A DNA stretch of 64,000 nt from Salmonirosea aquatica. GTDB lineage: Bacteria > Bacteroidota > Bacteroidia > Cytophagales > Spirosomataceae. Position numbers and translations under genes: made by a program. The notes beneath the pieces were generated by a model. The model did no database searches. It was not told the DNA's origin and was given only the letters and a program-made list of their open reading frames with translations. Positions 47,801-55,444 of this stretch are shown here, piece after piece. How positions within the stretch are numbered: position 1 is the stretch's first letter; each line of letters starts with the position of its first letter. The stretch lies in NCBI RefSeq assembly GCF_009296315.1, contig NZ_WHLY01000002.1:4190501-4254500 (forward strand). Direction: 5' to 3'.

Positions 47801-48308
47801 CAATGTAGGCCTGACCGACGTATTCTCACTGCCTAACAAAGCGGTTGCCACGCAGTCATCCACGGTGTCTGAGTCGCAGATCATCATCACACAGCAAGGC
47901 CGTCGTAACGATGCCGACGTTCAGCAGCTAGATGGTCGTAACCAATCCATCACGCTGACCCAGACGTTGGACGAGAACAAAGCTACCCTGAAGCAGTTGA
48001 CGGGTAACACCAACGTAATTATATTGAATCAGGGTACGGATCCCGGCCGCGTCGGTCACACGGCCACCATTACCCAGAGCGGCGAGGTGAACACGGCCCT
48101 GTTGGATCAGTCAGGATATGAGAACTCTCTGACGCTGACTCAGACGGGTAACCGCAATACGTTGCAAGGTCTGGGTGGTAATCCTACCGCACAGCAAGGT
48201 GGCCACAATAACATGGCTACGTTGTCACAAACGGGAGAAGATCACGTGATCAACTTCAACCAGTCGGGCATGAATAACATGTCAACGATCGTGCAAACGA
48301 ACCTCTAA
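44826..48308 (+). CDS. giant curlin-repeat protein (1160 aa)
   Basis: A signal peptide (CTSVYAQ) and then curlin repeats through the whole length, probably 45-50 (typical units NQATVNQNTNG, NIARVLQGG, NTATVNQTGRQNIALIGQQG, NMATLSQTGEDHV). No other domain is visible. At this size it is many times larger than CsgA and could form a whole fibre segment or a long solenoid in one chain. The final repeats (NHVINFNQSGMNN-like) stay regular to the C terminus, so it is not obviously truncated. It carries no GGTACC until 46430, while most of the window is rich in that motif. It lies between the 479-residue curlin and the two short ones. Confidence 0.92.
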   Translation: MKRILLIVGIAFGCTSVYAQNSIQQSGNNNFFTADQNDKTNPLTVYHVKQFQGYNEIKIRQGFDVFSAGQQNVANLNQISIGVTQLNMRNYMDVFQEGASNRINSDQYGQNNRLKATQTVFTNTSTINTSQSGWNNGIIVLQDGDPAGGTAQFTTTIQQGGAIPGNAYNGANGNVGPLPNTSRNTVMLSQLGVGRGTANITQLGSSGLATVTQRGGDIAQNLMTIYQTNNGGANVQQAGNNNVITVAQQGYQYAKVRQQSANPANQTEPVNSTITILQGVNQLDDTRNSADVSQLTGDGNQATVNQNTNGAERNYATIRQIGTRLGGTPSTVTVNQLGKSSTVEVEQMENSSGNTANFTQGISELFQGSNAKLNQGGNANTYNSAQYGRNNNIGGTIGDMSSFGTQRGISNNTSLTQNGRNNQIALNQAGTTNQILVDQLNDQASTEGNKATATQGTGTSQNIMQIIQNVPDGDNNVAIVNQTKGDLNQALVIQYEDDYASITQSGTDDLGDPSTVIVNQQTAGNAKATVVQADGTKGGDVVIAQAAIGNEATVSQNAGRRNQAQVSQGDDMNKATVTQTGTLDLATPSIVLVNQLGKAGEVTVTQSANGSTTQVDQYGGDRNKSTVTQNGTRRDYVRTEQGGDDNMSTVGQMGDNNIARVLQGGVLGTLDHAMNTASIMQAGTDNDAVTAQGGIGNNASIDQKTGRDNFAVTVQYGTTNIAKTTQSSPGKLNSATVLQLKTNNNPGLSGALGSTNANTVADNIKAASGNYGNGIDQVEDNNATVNQTAGENQVAFVLQTGDNETLTLNQMNTDNNAFVLQAGEFDKATITQRGSFGIGLAAQYGTDGQNGNTLIADQSGSYNAFVAAQGYHNNSITIDQQGSENGLNGSGVLTGGIIAAQYGQRNTINLTQNANMSLIGVAQGNIAPAVPSIDLVDLLGFTQVFDNTATVNQTGRQNIALIGQQGDGTAGLKSEATITQAGQNNLATILQVNVGLTDVFSLPNKAVATQSSTVSESQIIITQQGRRNDADVQQLDGRNQSITLTQTLDENKATLKQLTGNTNVIILNQGTDPGRVGHTATITQSGEVNTALLDQSGYENSLTLTQTGNRNTLQGLGGNPTAQQGGHNNMATLSQTGEDHVINFNQSGMNNMSTIVQTNL

Positions 48309-48313
48309 GGAAG

Positions 48314-48343
48314 TTGGATAAATCCACATTCTTAGTACCTTTG
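48314..48343 (+). promoter_or_regulatory. promoter for the small curlin and csgEFG genes
   Basis: TTG at 48314-48316, a 19-base spacer and a perfect TACCTTTG at 48336-48343. It begins six bases after the giant curlin stop, so the export genes can be expressed separately from the fibre genes. Confidence 0.8.
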
Positions 48344-48362
48344 CAGATCATGTAAAAGCGGC

Positions 48363-48396
48363 ATGGAGACTGTCCCCGGAAGGGGATGGTCTCCAT
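48363..48396 (+). other. hairpin in the 5' leader of the small curlin/csgEFG transcript
   Basis: ATGGAGAC and GTCTCCAT form the outer stem, TCCCC and GGGGA the inner stem around GGAA, with symmetrical TG mismatches between. It lies about 15 bases after the predicted transcription start and 37 bases before the next gene. It lacks a T run, so it is more likely an mRNA-stabilising or regulatory structure than a terminator. Confidence 0.55.
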
Positions 48397-48432
48397 ACTT
48401 GCTTACATCAATCCTTAATCTATTCAGCCCTT

Positions 48433-48798
48433 ATGAAAAATATACTAATACTACTTGGTTTGGTGGGTTCCGCCACAGTTGCGTCCGCTCAAACTGCCGA
48501 AAAACCTTCTCAGTTAGTGCAGAAGGGAGAAAAAAACGTCATCAACATGAATCTCAAGAGCACGGAAGGCGATTCGCTATCCAACCATACCCGCATCATC
48601 ACGCAGACAGGTACCAACCAAATCCACATCGAAGGCAATACGACCCCCGATTCGCTCCGTACCCTCATGGAAAACGTAGCGATCGAACAGGCCGGCCAGA
48701 AAAATAAGGTATCTATACAGAGCCAGGGCGGCAAAGGCAATACCGTACAAATCAGTCAGTCCGGCTCAGGCAATTCCATCAGCATCAAACAAAACTAA
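48433..48798 (+). CDS. small curlin-like protein (121 aa)
   Basis: A signal peptide (TVASAQ) followed by a charged stretch and curlin-like units in the second half (NKVSIQSQGGKGNTVQISQS, GNSISIKQN). It is close in size to E. coli CsgA and CsgB. The irregular spacer LKSTEGDSLSNHTRI suggests a nucleator or capping role rather than bulk fibre, but that is inference. The next gene starts 7 bases after the stop. Confidence 0.8.
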   Translation: MKNILILLGLVGSATVASAQTAEKPSQLVQKGEKNVINMNLKSTEGDSLSNHTRIITQTGTNQIHIEGNTTPDSLRTLMENVAIEQAGQKNKVSIQSQGGKGNTVQISQSGSGNSISIKQN

Positions 48799-48805
48799 TC
48801 CACCC

Positions 48806-49285
48806 ATGAAGAAATTACTGGCATTTGCAGGAACGGTACTGCTGCTCAACAGTGCGGCGCATGCCCAGCAACTCAGCGGCTCTTCGGAACTCACACTGCT
48901 CAACCAATCGGGGCTATCTATCAAACAAGTACTGGCTTCTGCCTCGTCGGTAAGTCTGGACGAATTGACTTCCTACCAGCGAGGTAATGCCAACCAGCAA
49001 ACCATCAATCCACAGCAGGGTGAGAATCAAATCCAGATGATTCAGGATGGGTCGTTCAACACCATGGATGTACAATTATTGGGCGAACGGAATAATTTTC
49101 AATTTGTTCAGCAGGGTAATCGCAACGTTCTGGAGCTGCGCAACGTACAGGCCAATGACAATACCCTGCAGATCATACAGCGTGGTAACAATAACCAACT
49201 CATAGACCAAGGCTCGGGCTTACTGAGCCGACCCATCCGAATCGAGCAGAGCGGAGGCATGAAAGTATTTATCAATGGACAATAA
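48806..49285 (+). CDS. CsgB-like small curlin protein (159 aa)
   Basis: A signal peptide (NSAAHAQ) and a non-repetitive segment (about residues 25-70) are followed by four or five curlin units (NQIQMIQDGSFNTMDVQLLG, NNFQFVQQGNRN, NTLQIIQRGNNN). The last unit ends differently (PIRIEQSGGMKVFINGQ), reminiscent of the divergent last repeat by which CsgB anchors fibres to the cell. Its stop overlaps the csgE start by 11 bases, indicating translational coupling to the export machinery. Confidence 0.82.
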   Translation: MKKLLAFAGTVLLLNSAAHAQQLSGSSELTLLNQSGLSIKQVLASASSVSLDELTSYQRGNANQQTINPQQGENQIQMIQDGSFNTMDVQLLGERNNFQFVQQGNRNVLELRNVQANDNTLQIIQRGNNNQLIDQGSGLLSRPIRIEQSGGMKVFINGQ

Positions 49286-49802
49286 AGAAAGGTGCAAACG
49301 ATTCCTTGGGTTAATACTGACCGTAACAGGAATGTTTGTGAGTAGTATGAGTGTGGGACAGGCAGTGGAGGAAGACTACGACGAAAGAACCTTTGTACCC
49401 CTAGAGCAAAATATCTCGCTCGAATCCCTATCCAACGTATTACTACTGGACGACACTCGTACTAAAAATGGTCGTGATTTTTACGAGTTTTTTTATCAGC
49501 AGTGGCTTTCTGTCCAGACGGACACTACCGTAATTTCCCCTACGGCTTTCTCCGACATTGGAGAAGAACTGAATGTTGCGGTGGACGAGCAACCCGCTCC
49601 GGGTGGTATTGGCACTTCCACAGTTGTGTCCATTTCGGTCAACGACGTTATGATTTACCAGCAATTTCTTCAACCTCGCCAGGGTGTGATTGAACTTATG
49701 GCGGAGGATGCCATTGGGGCCTTAACGCAGTATATTCAAAACTATCAGGAATTTCAAAAACAATTGGGCAGCGACGACCAAATGGGTAGCGGTATATACT
49801 AA
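49275..49802 (+). CDS. csgE: curli assembly factor CsgE
   Basis: 175 residues with an N-terminal signal segment. The core matches CsgE: the block TKNGRDFYEFFYQQW, then a strand region and VVSISVNDVMIYQQFLQPR, the most recognisable part. CsgE is the periplasmic adaptor that caps the CsgG pore as a nonamer and guides curlin subunits into it. The N-terminal extension before residue 45 and the acidic linker are longer than in E. coli. It starts inside the preceding curlin gene and is followed 29 bases later by csgF. Confidence 0.9.
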   Translation: MDNKERCKRFLGLILTVTGMFVSSMSVGQAVEEDYDERTFVPLEQNISLESLSNVLLLDDTRTKNGRDFYEFFYQQWLSVQTDTTVISPTAFSDIGEELNVAVDEQPAPGGIGTSTVVSISVNDVMIYQQFLQPRQGVIELMAEDAIGALTQYIQNYQEFQKQLGSDDQMGSGIY

Positions 49803-49831
49803 CTAGCTAATGGTCATTAAAAAACAATTCT

Positions 49832-50260
49832 ATGAAAAAGTTACTACTCCTCACACTTATTGCTTTAGGCGGAACCCTCAGTGTACAAGCGCAGACCTTG
49901 ATATACCGGGCGCAAAACCCAGCTTTTGGCGGGTACTACTTCAATGCCCAATGGCTGCAGGCTTCGGCCCAGTTCCAGGATAAAAGCAAGGATCCCACGG
50001 CTCCGTTAACCGGCCAGACGGGCAGTGGTTTCAACAATAGCAATTCGTTGGATGATTTCTCTTCCTCGTTGAGCCGCCAGTTGCTCAGCCGCATTACTAC
50101 GCAGTTGTTGAATGCCCAGTTCGGAGAAGACTCTTTACAGGAGGGTACCTTTCAGTTTGGCGACCTGCGGGTAGACATTACTAATGCCGCCGATGGTGTA
50201 AACATCCGCATTGTGGATGGCCAGGGAGGCGAAACCACCGTCACCGTCCCTTACTTCTGA
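49832..50260 (+). CDS. csgF: curli assembly factor CsgF
   Basis: 142 residues. After the signal peptide (SVQAQ) comes the CsgF signature YRAQNPAFGGYYFNAQWL, matching the E. coli FRNPNFGG region whose N terminus inserts into the CsgG channel. The rest (SSLSRQLLSRITTQLL, then FGDLRVDITNAADGVNIRIVD, TVTVPYF) follows the family to the end. CsgF forms the outer constriction of the secretion pore and couples it to surface nucleation. The csgG start lies 49 bases downstream. Confidence 0.92.
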   Translation: MKKLLLLTLIALGGTLSVQAQTLIYRAQNPAFGGYYFNAQWLQASAQFQDKSKDPTAPLTGQTGSGFNNSNSLDDFSSSLSRQLLSRITTQLLNAQFGEDSLQEGTFQFGDLRVDITNAADGVNIRIVDGQGGETTVTVPYF

Positions 50261-50309
50261 AAAATTCCCCGGAATCCTCCTTTATCATCCATTCGTGTTT
50301 TATCAGAGT

Positions 50310-51755
50310 ATGCAATTGAAAAAATACCTCCTCAAGCTATGCTTGATGGCCGTCGCCATTGTGCTGAACGGTTGTGCAGCCTATTTTCATCAGCCCACTA
50401 AACCCCGATCAGCCCGGTTGGGCGAAGAAACATCCATATCGGAAGAATTACGTTCGTTACCAGCGCCCAAAGAAGCGATTACGACCGCGGTTTATAAGTT
50501 TCGGGATCAGACTGGACAATATAAGCCTTCGGAAACTTCGAACTTTTCTACCGCAGTGACGCAGGGAGCAACAAATATCCTGCTCAAAGCCATGGAGGAC
50601 AGTAAGTGGTTTGTCAATATCGAACGGGAGAACGTGAGTAACCTTCTGAACGAACGGAAGATAATCCGGTCGAGCGTAGCCCAGTACAGTAATAACAATA
50701 CCAATGAACTTCTACCCCCACTGTTGTATGCCGGGATGATCCTGGAGGGAGGCATTATTTCTTATGATGCCAATATCATTACAGGAGGTGGGGGACTACG
50801 CTATTTCGGTGCGGGAGGGTCAACCGAATATCGGCAGGACCGGGTGACGGTGTACCTTCGAGCCATTGCGACCCGCTCGGGTAAAATCCTGAAAACGGTA
50901 TACTCTTCCAAAACCATTCTTTCCCAATCGGTGAATGCCAGTTTGTACAGGGTAGTGCGCTTCAAGCGCATTCTTGAAGCTGAAACGGGCTTCACCACGA
51001 CGGAACCCAACCAAATGGCGGTAACGGAAGCCATCGAAAAGGCAGTACAGGCACTGATATTGGAAGGAATTAAAGACGGTCTATGGGAGGCGGATGAAAA
51101 ATTTGCCGAGCAAACTAAACAACAGTTGGCCGACTACGAAGAAGAAAAGCAACTCATGGCCAACACGGATGTGTACGGTAACAGCGATCATTTTGAACGC
51201 CCCCGAATTAGTGTATCCCCCTATGCATCCACGCTACGTTTGCGGGGTGACTATGAGGTACCCACCTGGAAACCGGGATATGGCCTGAATGTAACGGTGG
51301 GCTTAACACCCAAATGGGGCGTACAAGCCAATGGATTTGTCAGCTCGTTTTCTACTTCAACGGCTGACCGATCTTTCGTGATGGACCGGAACTGGCGCAA
51401 TGCTGATTTATCCTTGGTATATCAAAGTTTACCCTTCGAGCGTTATTCTCCTTTCGGGAGTTTTGGGGGCGGAATCTCCCAGACAGCCAGTGGTTCGGGC
51501 TTTTCCAGTGATCTCAAAACTTTTTCCTATCTGAAAGGAGGAATTGGCATCGAAGCCCTGCTTACCAAGAATATCGGTTTACGGGCGATGGCTGACTACT
51601 ACTGGATGACAAACGATATGGTGGATGGCATAGCCAACGGACGGCTCAATGATTCGTTCCTCAGGTTTTCGGCCGGCGTTTCCTTTTATATAGGTAAAGG
51701 TTCCAAAAAGCGCGCTATTGTAGCCACGGAGCCTGTCCCCGCCACCAACAATTAA
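50310..51755 (+). CDS. csgG: curli secretion channel CsgG with extra C-terminal barrel-like domain
   Basis: 481 residues from the ATG at 50310; the frame is open further upstream but only this start gives the lipoprotein signal (VLNGC, Cys22). Residues of about 23-290 are CsgG: EAITTAVYKFRDQTGQYKPS, then NILLKAMEDSKWFVNIERENVSNLLNERKIIRSS, and GGIISYDANI near the pore loop. E. coli CsgG ends near residue 277, but here about 190 residues follow with paired strands typical of an outer membrane protein A-like barrel (GLTPKWGVQANGFVSSF, FRFSAGVSFYIG-type ending). The nonameric channel exports curlins; the added domain could wrap or anchor it. It is the last csg-named gene in the row. Confidence 0.92.
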   Translation: MQLKKYLLKLCLMAVAIVLNGCAAYFHQPTKPRSARLGEETSISEELRSLPAPKEAITTAVYKFRDQTGQYKPSETSNFSTAVTQGATNILLKAMEDSKWFVNIERENVSNLLNERKIIRSSVAQYSNNNTNELLPPLLYAGMILEGGIISYDANIITGGGGLRYFGAGGSTEYRQDRVTVYLRAIATRSGKILKTVYSSKTILSQSVNASLYRVVRFKRILEAETGFTTTEPNQMAVTEAIEKAVQALILEGIKDGLWEADEKFAEQTKQQLADYEEEKQLMANTDVYGNSDHFERPRISVSPYASTLRLRGDYEVPTWKPGYGLNVTVGLTPKWGVQANGFVSSFSTSTADRSFVMDRNWRNADLSLVYQSLPFERYSPFGSFGGGISQTASGSGFSSDLKTFSYLKGGIGIEALLTKNIGLRAMADYYWMTNDMVDGIANGRLNDSFLRFSAGVSFYIGKGSKKRAIVATEPVPATNN

Positions 51756-51819
51756 TCAGGCAATTCCCTCTATTCCAGATCTGAATATTATACAACATAC
51801 ATTAATCTACTCGCATACG

Positions 51820-53343
51820 ATGAATTTCAAGGTAAGCCATGTGGCGTTGGTGCTGATTGCGGCACTGTGTATTGGGTTGGCATCTTGCACGGAGGATTTA
51901 TTTGTCACCCCTAAGGTGTACGGGCGGATCACGGGTAAGATCGTTGATAATGCTACGAAAAAACCACTTAGTGATGTACTCATCAAGCTGAATCCTTCCG
52001 GCAGAAGCTTCCAGACCGACACGTCGGGCAACTTTGCTTTTGACAGCCTGGTGGTGGGGAAGTATACGATTAGTACTGAAAAGAAGGGGCTCTACAACGA
52101 GTATGTCACGGTAGAGGTGACAGAAGACCAAAATCCGGTGGTGACGATTTATATGTCCGAGGACCTGAAATCGAACCGTCCCCCCACCAAACCCACCAAT
52201 CCTATTCCTGCCGTGGGAGGTGCGGTAGCGGGGATTAACAACGTGCTCCTGAGCTGGACCGCTTCCGACCCTGACCGGGATACTCTGACCTACGACGTGT
52301 ATCTGTTTAAAAGCGGAGGCTCACCCACTACACCCTACATCACGAATTTTACGAATGATTCGCTGATTGTCAATAATCTGGAATACGATAAAACCTATTA
52401 CTGGCAAGTAGTGGCAAAGGATGGGCGAGAATCTGTATTCAGTGAAGTATGGACGTTTACAACCCCTAAATTCCCTTCCCTATCCTACGTGTTTACGCGA
52501 TCTACGGGCGGCAATTATCAGATATATGCCGCAAATGACGATAACACAATTGTGAAACTGACCTCGGAGGGAAGTAACTGGCGGCCCATAGTAAGTCCTA
52601 ACCGTGAGCAGATCGCATTTATCTCCAATCGATCGACAAGCTTGCATATTTATGTGATCAATCTGGATGGAACAGGGCTGAGAAAGATAACCACGGTCCC
52701 TATCGCCGGTCTTATGGCACTGGATTTGTCATTCAGCTGGGCTAATAATGGGTCACGGATTATTTATCCGAGCAATAACAAACTATATTCGATTGCCACT
52801 GATGGTACGGGCCTGACCGAAATAGCACGTGCGGCAAATGGCAGACAGTATGCGGGTTGCAACTGGAATGACGCTACCAAAACGGTAGTAGCTCGTACTA
52901 CCGGTGAAACAGTATACGACAATGAATTGGAGCTAATCTATTCGAGTGGTTTCAAAGAAACAATTCTTACCAGTTCCCGACGCGTTGGTAATCCGGTACT
53001 ATCCATCGATGGGGGTGAAGTTCTTTTCTCCATGGACATTAATGAGTTCCGCAACGAGGCGGGGCGTCAAATCGATGCGAGAATCTTTGAGCTTTACCTG
53101 AATGACAAGTCGCTGCACGATCTGTCCGCTTCTGCCACAGGGGGTAGTAATGGCCTGCAAAAGCCAGCGGGTAGTAATGATCTGGATCCCCGTTATTCCC
53201 CTAACGGCCAAAACATAATCTTTACCAATGTCCTCAATGACGACGCATCGGTTCCTAGCTTATATGTTACTGAATTGAATAATGGGCGGGAGCGTAACAA
53301 AATTGTTACCAATGCCGAAATGGGCTACTGGCGTCAGCAATAA
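51820..53343 (+). CDS. lipoprotein with carboxypeptidase-like, fibronectin III-like and TolB-type propeller domains
   Basis: 507 residues with lipobox GLASC (Cys23). Domains in order: a CarboxypepD_reg-like sandwich (about 30-110: YGRITGKIVDNATKKPLSDVLIKL), a fibronectin III-like domain (about 120-215: LSWTASDPDRDTLTYDVYLF, ending TYYWQVVAKDG), and PD40/TolB-like propeller blades (GSNWRPIVSPNREQIAFISNR, LDPRYSPNGQNIIFTN). It follows csgG by 64 bases and precedes the asparagine-synthetase-like gene by 12. A surface tether or receptor for the curli fibre is a reasonable guess, but the family has no assigned function I know of. Confidence 0.8.
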   Translation: MNFKVSHVALVLIAALCIGLASCTEDLFVTPKVYGRITGKIVDNATKKPLSDVLIKLNPSGRSFQTDTSGNFAFDSLVVGKYTISTEKKGLYNEYVTVEVTEDQNPVVTIYMSEDLKSNRPPTKPTNPIPAVGGAVAGINNVLLSWTASDPDRDTLTYDVYLFKSGGSPTTPYITNFTNDSLIVNNLEYDKTYYWQVVAKDGRESVFSEVWTFTTPKFPSLSYVFTRSTGGNYQIYAANDDNTIVKLTSEGSNWRPIVSPNREQIAFISNRSTSLHIYVINLDGTGLRKITTVPIAGLMALDLSFSWANNGSRIIYPSNNKLYSIATDGTGLTEIARAANGRQYAGCNWNDATKTVVARTTGETVYDNELELIYSSGFKETILTSSRRVGNPVLSIDGGEVLFSMDINEFRNEAGRQIDARIFELYLNDKSLHDLSASATGGSNGLQKPAGSNDLDPRYSPNGQNIIFTNVLNDDASVPSLYVTELNNGRERNKIVTNAEMGYWRQQ

Positions 53344-53355
53344 TATTTCATAAAA

Positions 53356-55317
53356 ATGAGCGGTATTGTAGGACTAATCCGGTGGGACGGTGAAAAACCG
53401 GCCCCCGGATTGATCCGGCAGATGGCCGAACGGATCGAACACCGCGGCCCCGATGGTTCAGAATTTCTTATTCAGGGAACTGCCGCATTGGGGTACCTGC
53501 ATTTAAAAGTCACTCCCGAATCTTTTTACGAAGCCCAACCCCTGACCGACGATGCGGGCCTGGTGCTGGTGGCCGATGCCCGCATCGATAACCGGACCGA
53601 ACTACTTTTAACTTTAGGGCTCGGGGCACCGTCTGAATATGATCCTATACCGGATAGTCGGCTGATTCTGGCCGCTTACCAAAAGTGGGGAGAAGCCTGC
53701 CTGGATTTTTTGATCGGGGATTTTGCTTTCGTTATTTGGGATTCTGCTACCCAACAAATCTTCTGTGGACGTGACCATTCAGGAGTGCGTCCATTTTATT
53801 ACCATTACCTTCCTGGCCAGTACTTCGTTTTCGCTTCTGAAATCAAAGCATTATGGGCATTCGATGCGATTCCTAAGGAACTCGATGAAAGTCGCGTGGC
53901 CAATTACCTCTGCCATTGGGGACAGCATAACATCTACCAGCACAATACCTTCTTTAAGGAAATAAACAGTTTGCCGCCAGCCCATTGCCTGGTGGCCGAT
54001 CAGCAGCAGCTCAGGGAGCGTATGTATTGGAAGGTAGATCCCAAAAGCTACCAATACCAGAGTGAAGAGGAATTTCTGGCGGCTTTTAAAGTTACTTTTC
54101 TGGAAGCTGTACGGTGCCGTATCAGAACGCCTTATGCGGTGAGTTCCTTCCTGAGTGGCGGGCTGGATTCTTCCTCAGTGGCGGCTGTGGCAGCCACCCT
54201 TCTCCAGCAGGAGGAATGTACCTTAGCCACGTATTACATGGATACCGAGCTGGCGGAAACCTCCGAAAAAGAATACGTACTTCCTTTTCTGGAAAGGTAC
54301 CCTGTACGACATACTGATACCCTCGGTGAACAGGATTACTATGGGAATCTGGCCAAGATAGCCCGGATGACCGATATGCCGGAGATGTTTTCGCTGACAT
54401 ACAATAACTTCGACCCCCTCCTGAAGGATGTGAACCGAGCCGAAAGCCGGGTTTTGTTGACGGGTAGCGATGGAGATACTGTCGTAGGATATGGTACCGA
54501 GTACATTTATGAAGCTATTAAGGTGGGGAATTGGAAACTGGCTGCGGAACGCATAACGCAGGCCCACGACCCCCGTGATTACCAAAAAGTATTCGGCAGT
54601 AAAGAAGGAAAAACGGTGTACTACCGACGAATGATTGCCCTGCTGCTGGGAATATTACCGACGATGTTCGACCGGACAAAAGCGGGATGGGAGTTTTTCA
54701 AAGGCGCTGTTTTTCATCTGAAAATTCCACCACTTTTTCTGACGAAGGTATTTCTGGAAAAATTTTCACGTAAGGTAGGTACCCCCGAACCCTACTCAGT
54801 AGATCCTACCTTACCTGGCAAGTGCGTTCCTTTTATGAAAGAGGGTAAAGCTTTGCACCCAACCACTAATTTGCTGATCAACCGGGGCATGCTGTACCAG
54901 ATGATGAGTGAGGTAAGTGAATATTATGACATCATCGGGGCGCATCATCAGGTACAGATCGTGCATCCTTTTTTTGACAAACGCCTCATTGAATTGTGCA
55001 TGTTCATCCCATCGAAGCTTAAATTTTACGAAGGTTATGGCCGGGGACCTCTGCGCGAAGCAATGCGTGATTTTCTGCCACAGAAAATTCTGCGCCGGAA
55101 GGGCAAAATTGATTTTACGCCCTTCATGGATAAACAGCTGGCCGATCAGCAGCCCGAGCCAGATTCCGTGATTGAAGCTCACCGATCGTTGCTAGAAGGA
55201 TTTGTTGTGGACAATCCGAATTCTGGTATACCTACTGCTCCAGCTCCGGCCAAATATTCCCGCCTGCACCATCGGATTTTGTATTTTCTCCACTGGCGCA
55301 AGGCCCAGGGAATTTAA
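53356..55317 (+). CDS. asparagine-synthetase-like protein without glutaminase Cys (candidate lasso cyclase)
   Basis: 653 residues. The N-terminal domain (1 to about 220) is an AsnB-type Ntn hydrolase (EHRGPDGSEF, LVLVADARIDNRTELL), but residue 2 is Ser instead of the nucleophilic Cys that every glutamine-using AsnB needs. The second domain has the ATP pyrophosphatase loop SGGLDSSS at 267-274 and the family block HPFFDKRLIELCMFIPSKLK. It would still adenylate an Asp or Glu side chain but not take ammonia from glutamine, the situation in lasso cyclases (McjC type). It starts 12 bases after the previous stop, so it belongs to the curli operon. A free-ammonia asparagine synthetase or other peptide-modifying role is also possible. 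Confidence 0.8.
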   Translation: MSGIVGLIRWDGEKPAPGLIRQMAERIEHRGPDGSEFLIQGTAALGYLHLKVTPESFYEAQPLTDDAGLVLVADARIDNRTELLLTLGLGAPSEYDPIPDSRLILAAYQKWGEACLDFLIGDFAFVIWDSATQQIFCGRDHSGVRPFYYHYLPGQYFVFASEIKALWAFDAIPKELDESRVANYLCHWGQHNIYQHNTFFKEINSLPPAHCLVADQQQLRERMYWKVDPKSYQYQSEEEFLAAFKVTFLEAVRCRIRTPYAVSSFLSGGLDSSSVAAVAATLLQQEECTLATYYMDTELAETSEKEYVLPFLERYPVRHTDTLGEQDYYGNLAKIARMTDMPEMFSLTYNNFDPLLKDVNRAESRVLLTGSDGDTVVGYGTEYIYEAIKVGNWKLAAERITQAHDPRDYQKVFGSKEGKTVYYRRMIALLLGILPTMFDRTKAGWEFFKGAVFHLKIPPLFLTKVFLEKFSRKVGTPEPYSVDPTLPGKCVPFMKEGKALHPTTNLLINRGMLYQMMSEVSEYYDIIGAHHQVQIVHPFFDKRLIELCMFIPSKLKFYEGYGRGPLREAMRDFLPQKILRRKGKIDFTPFMDKQLADQQPEPDSVIEAHRSLLEGFVVDNPNSGIPTAPAPAKYSRLHHRILYFLHWRKAQGI

Positions 55318-55444
55318 TCAAAGCTTGGCTTATTCCTGAAATTTCGGCAACTTTATATCCGAATAATGCTACCCTTATCCTCAATCAGGGTTGACCAAGT
55401 AAACCTAGTTGCCAGCTCTTCATCGTTCATCAGCCCTTGATTCA

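Noticed and set aside
43330-48308. Tandem short repeats resembling a CRISPR or satellite array.
   Set aside because: The repeats are in frame, irregular in DNA and regular in protein (NxAxIxQxGxxN), that is, curlin units.
50211-50309. An upstream start for CsgG.
   Set aside because: It overlaps csgF and would bury the lipoprotein signal. The ATG at 50310 gives a normal lipobox at Cys22.
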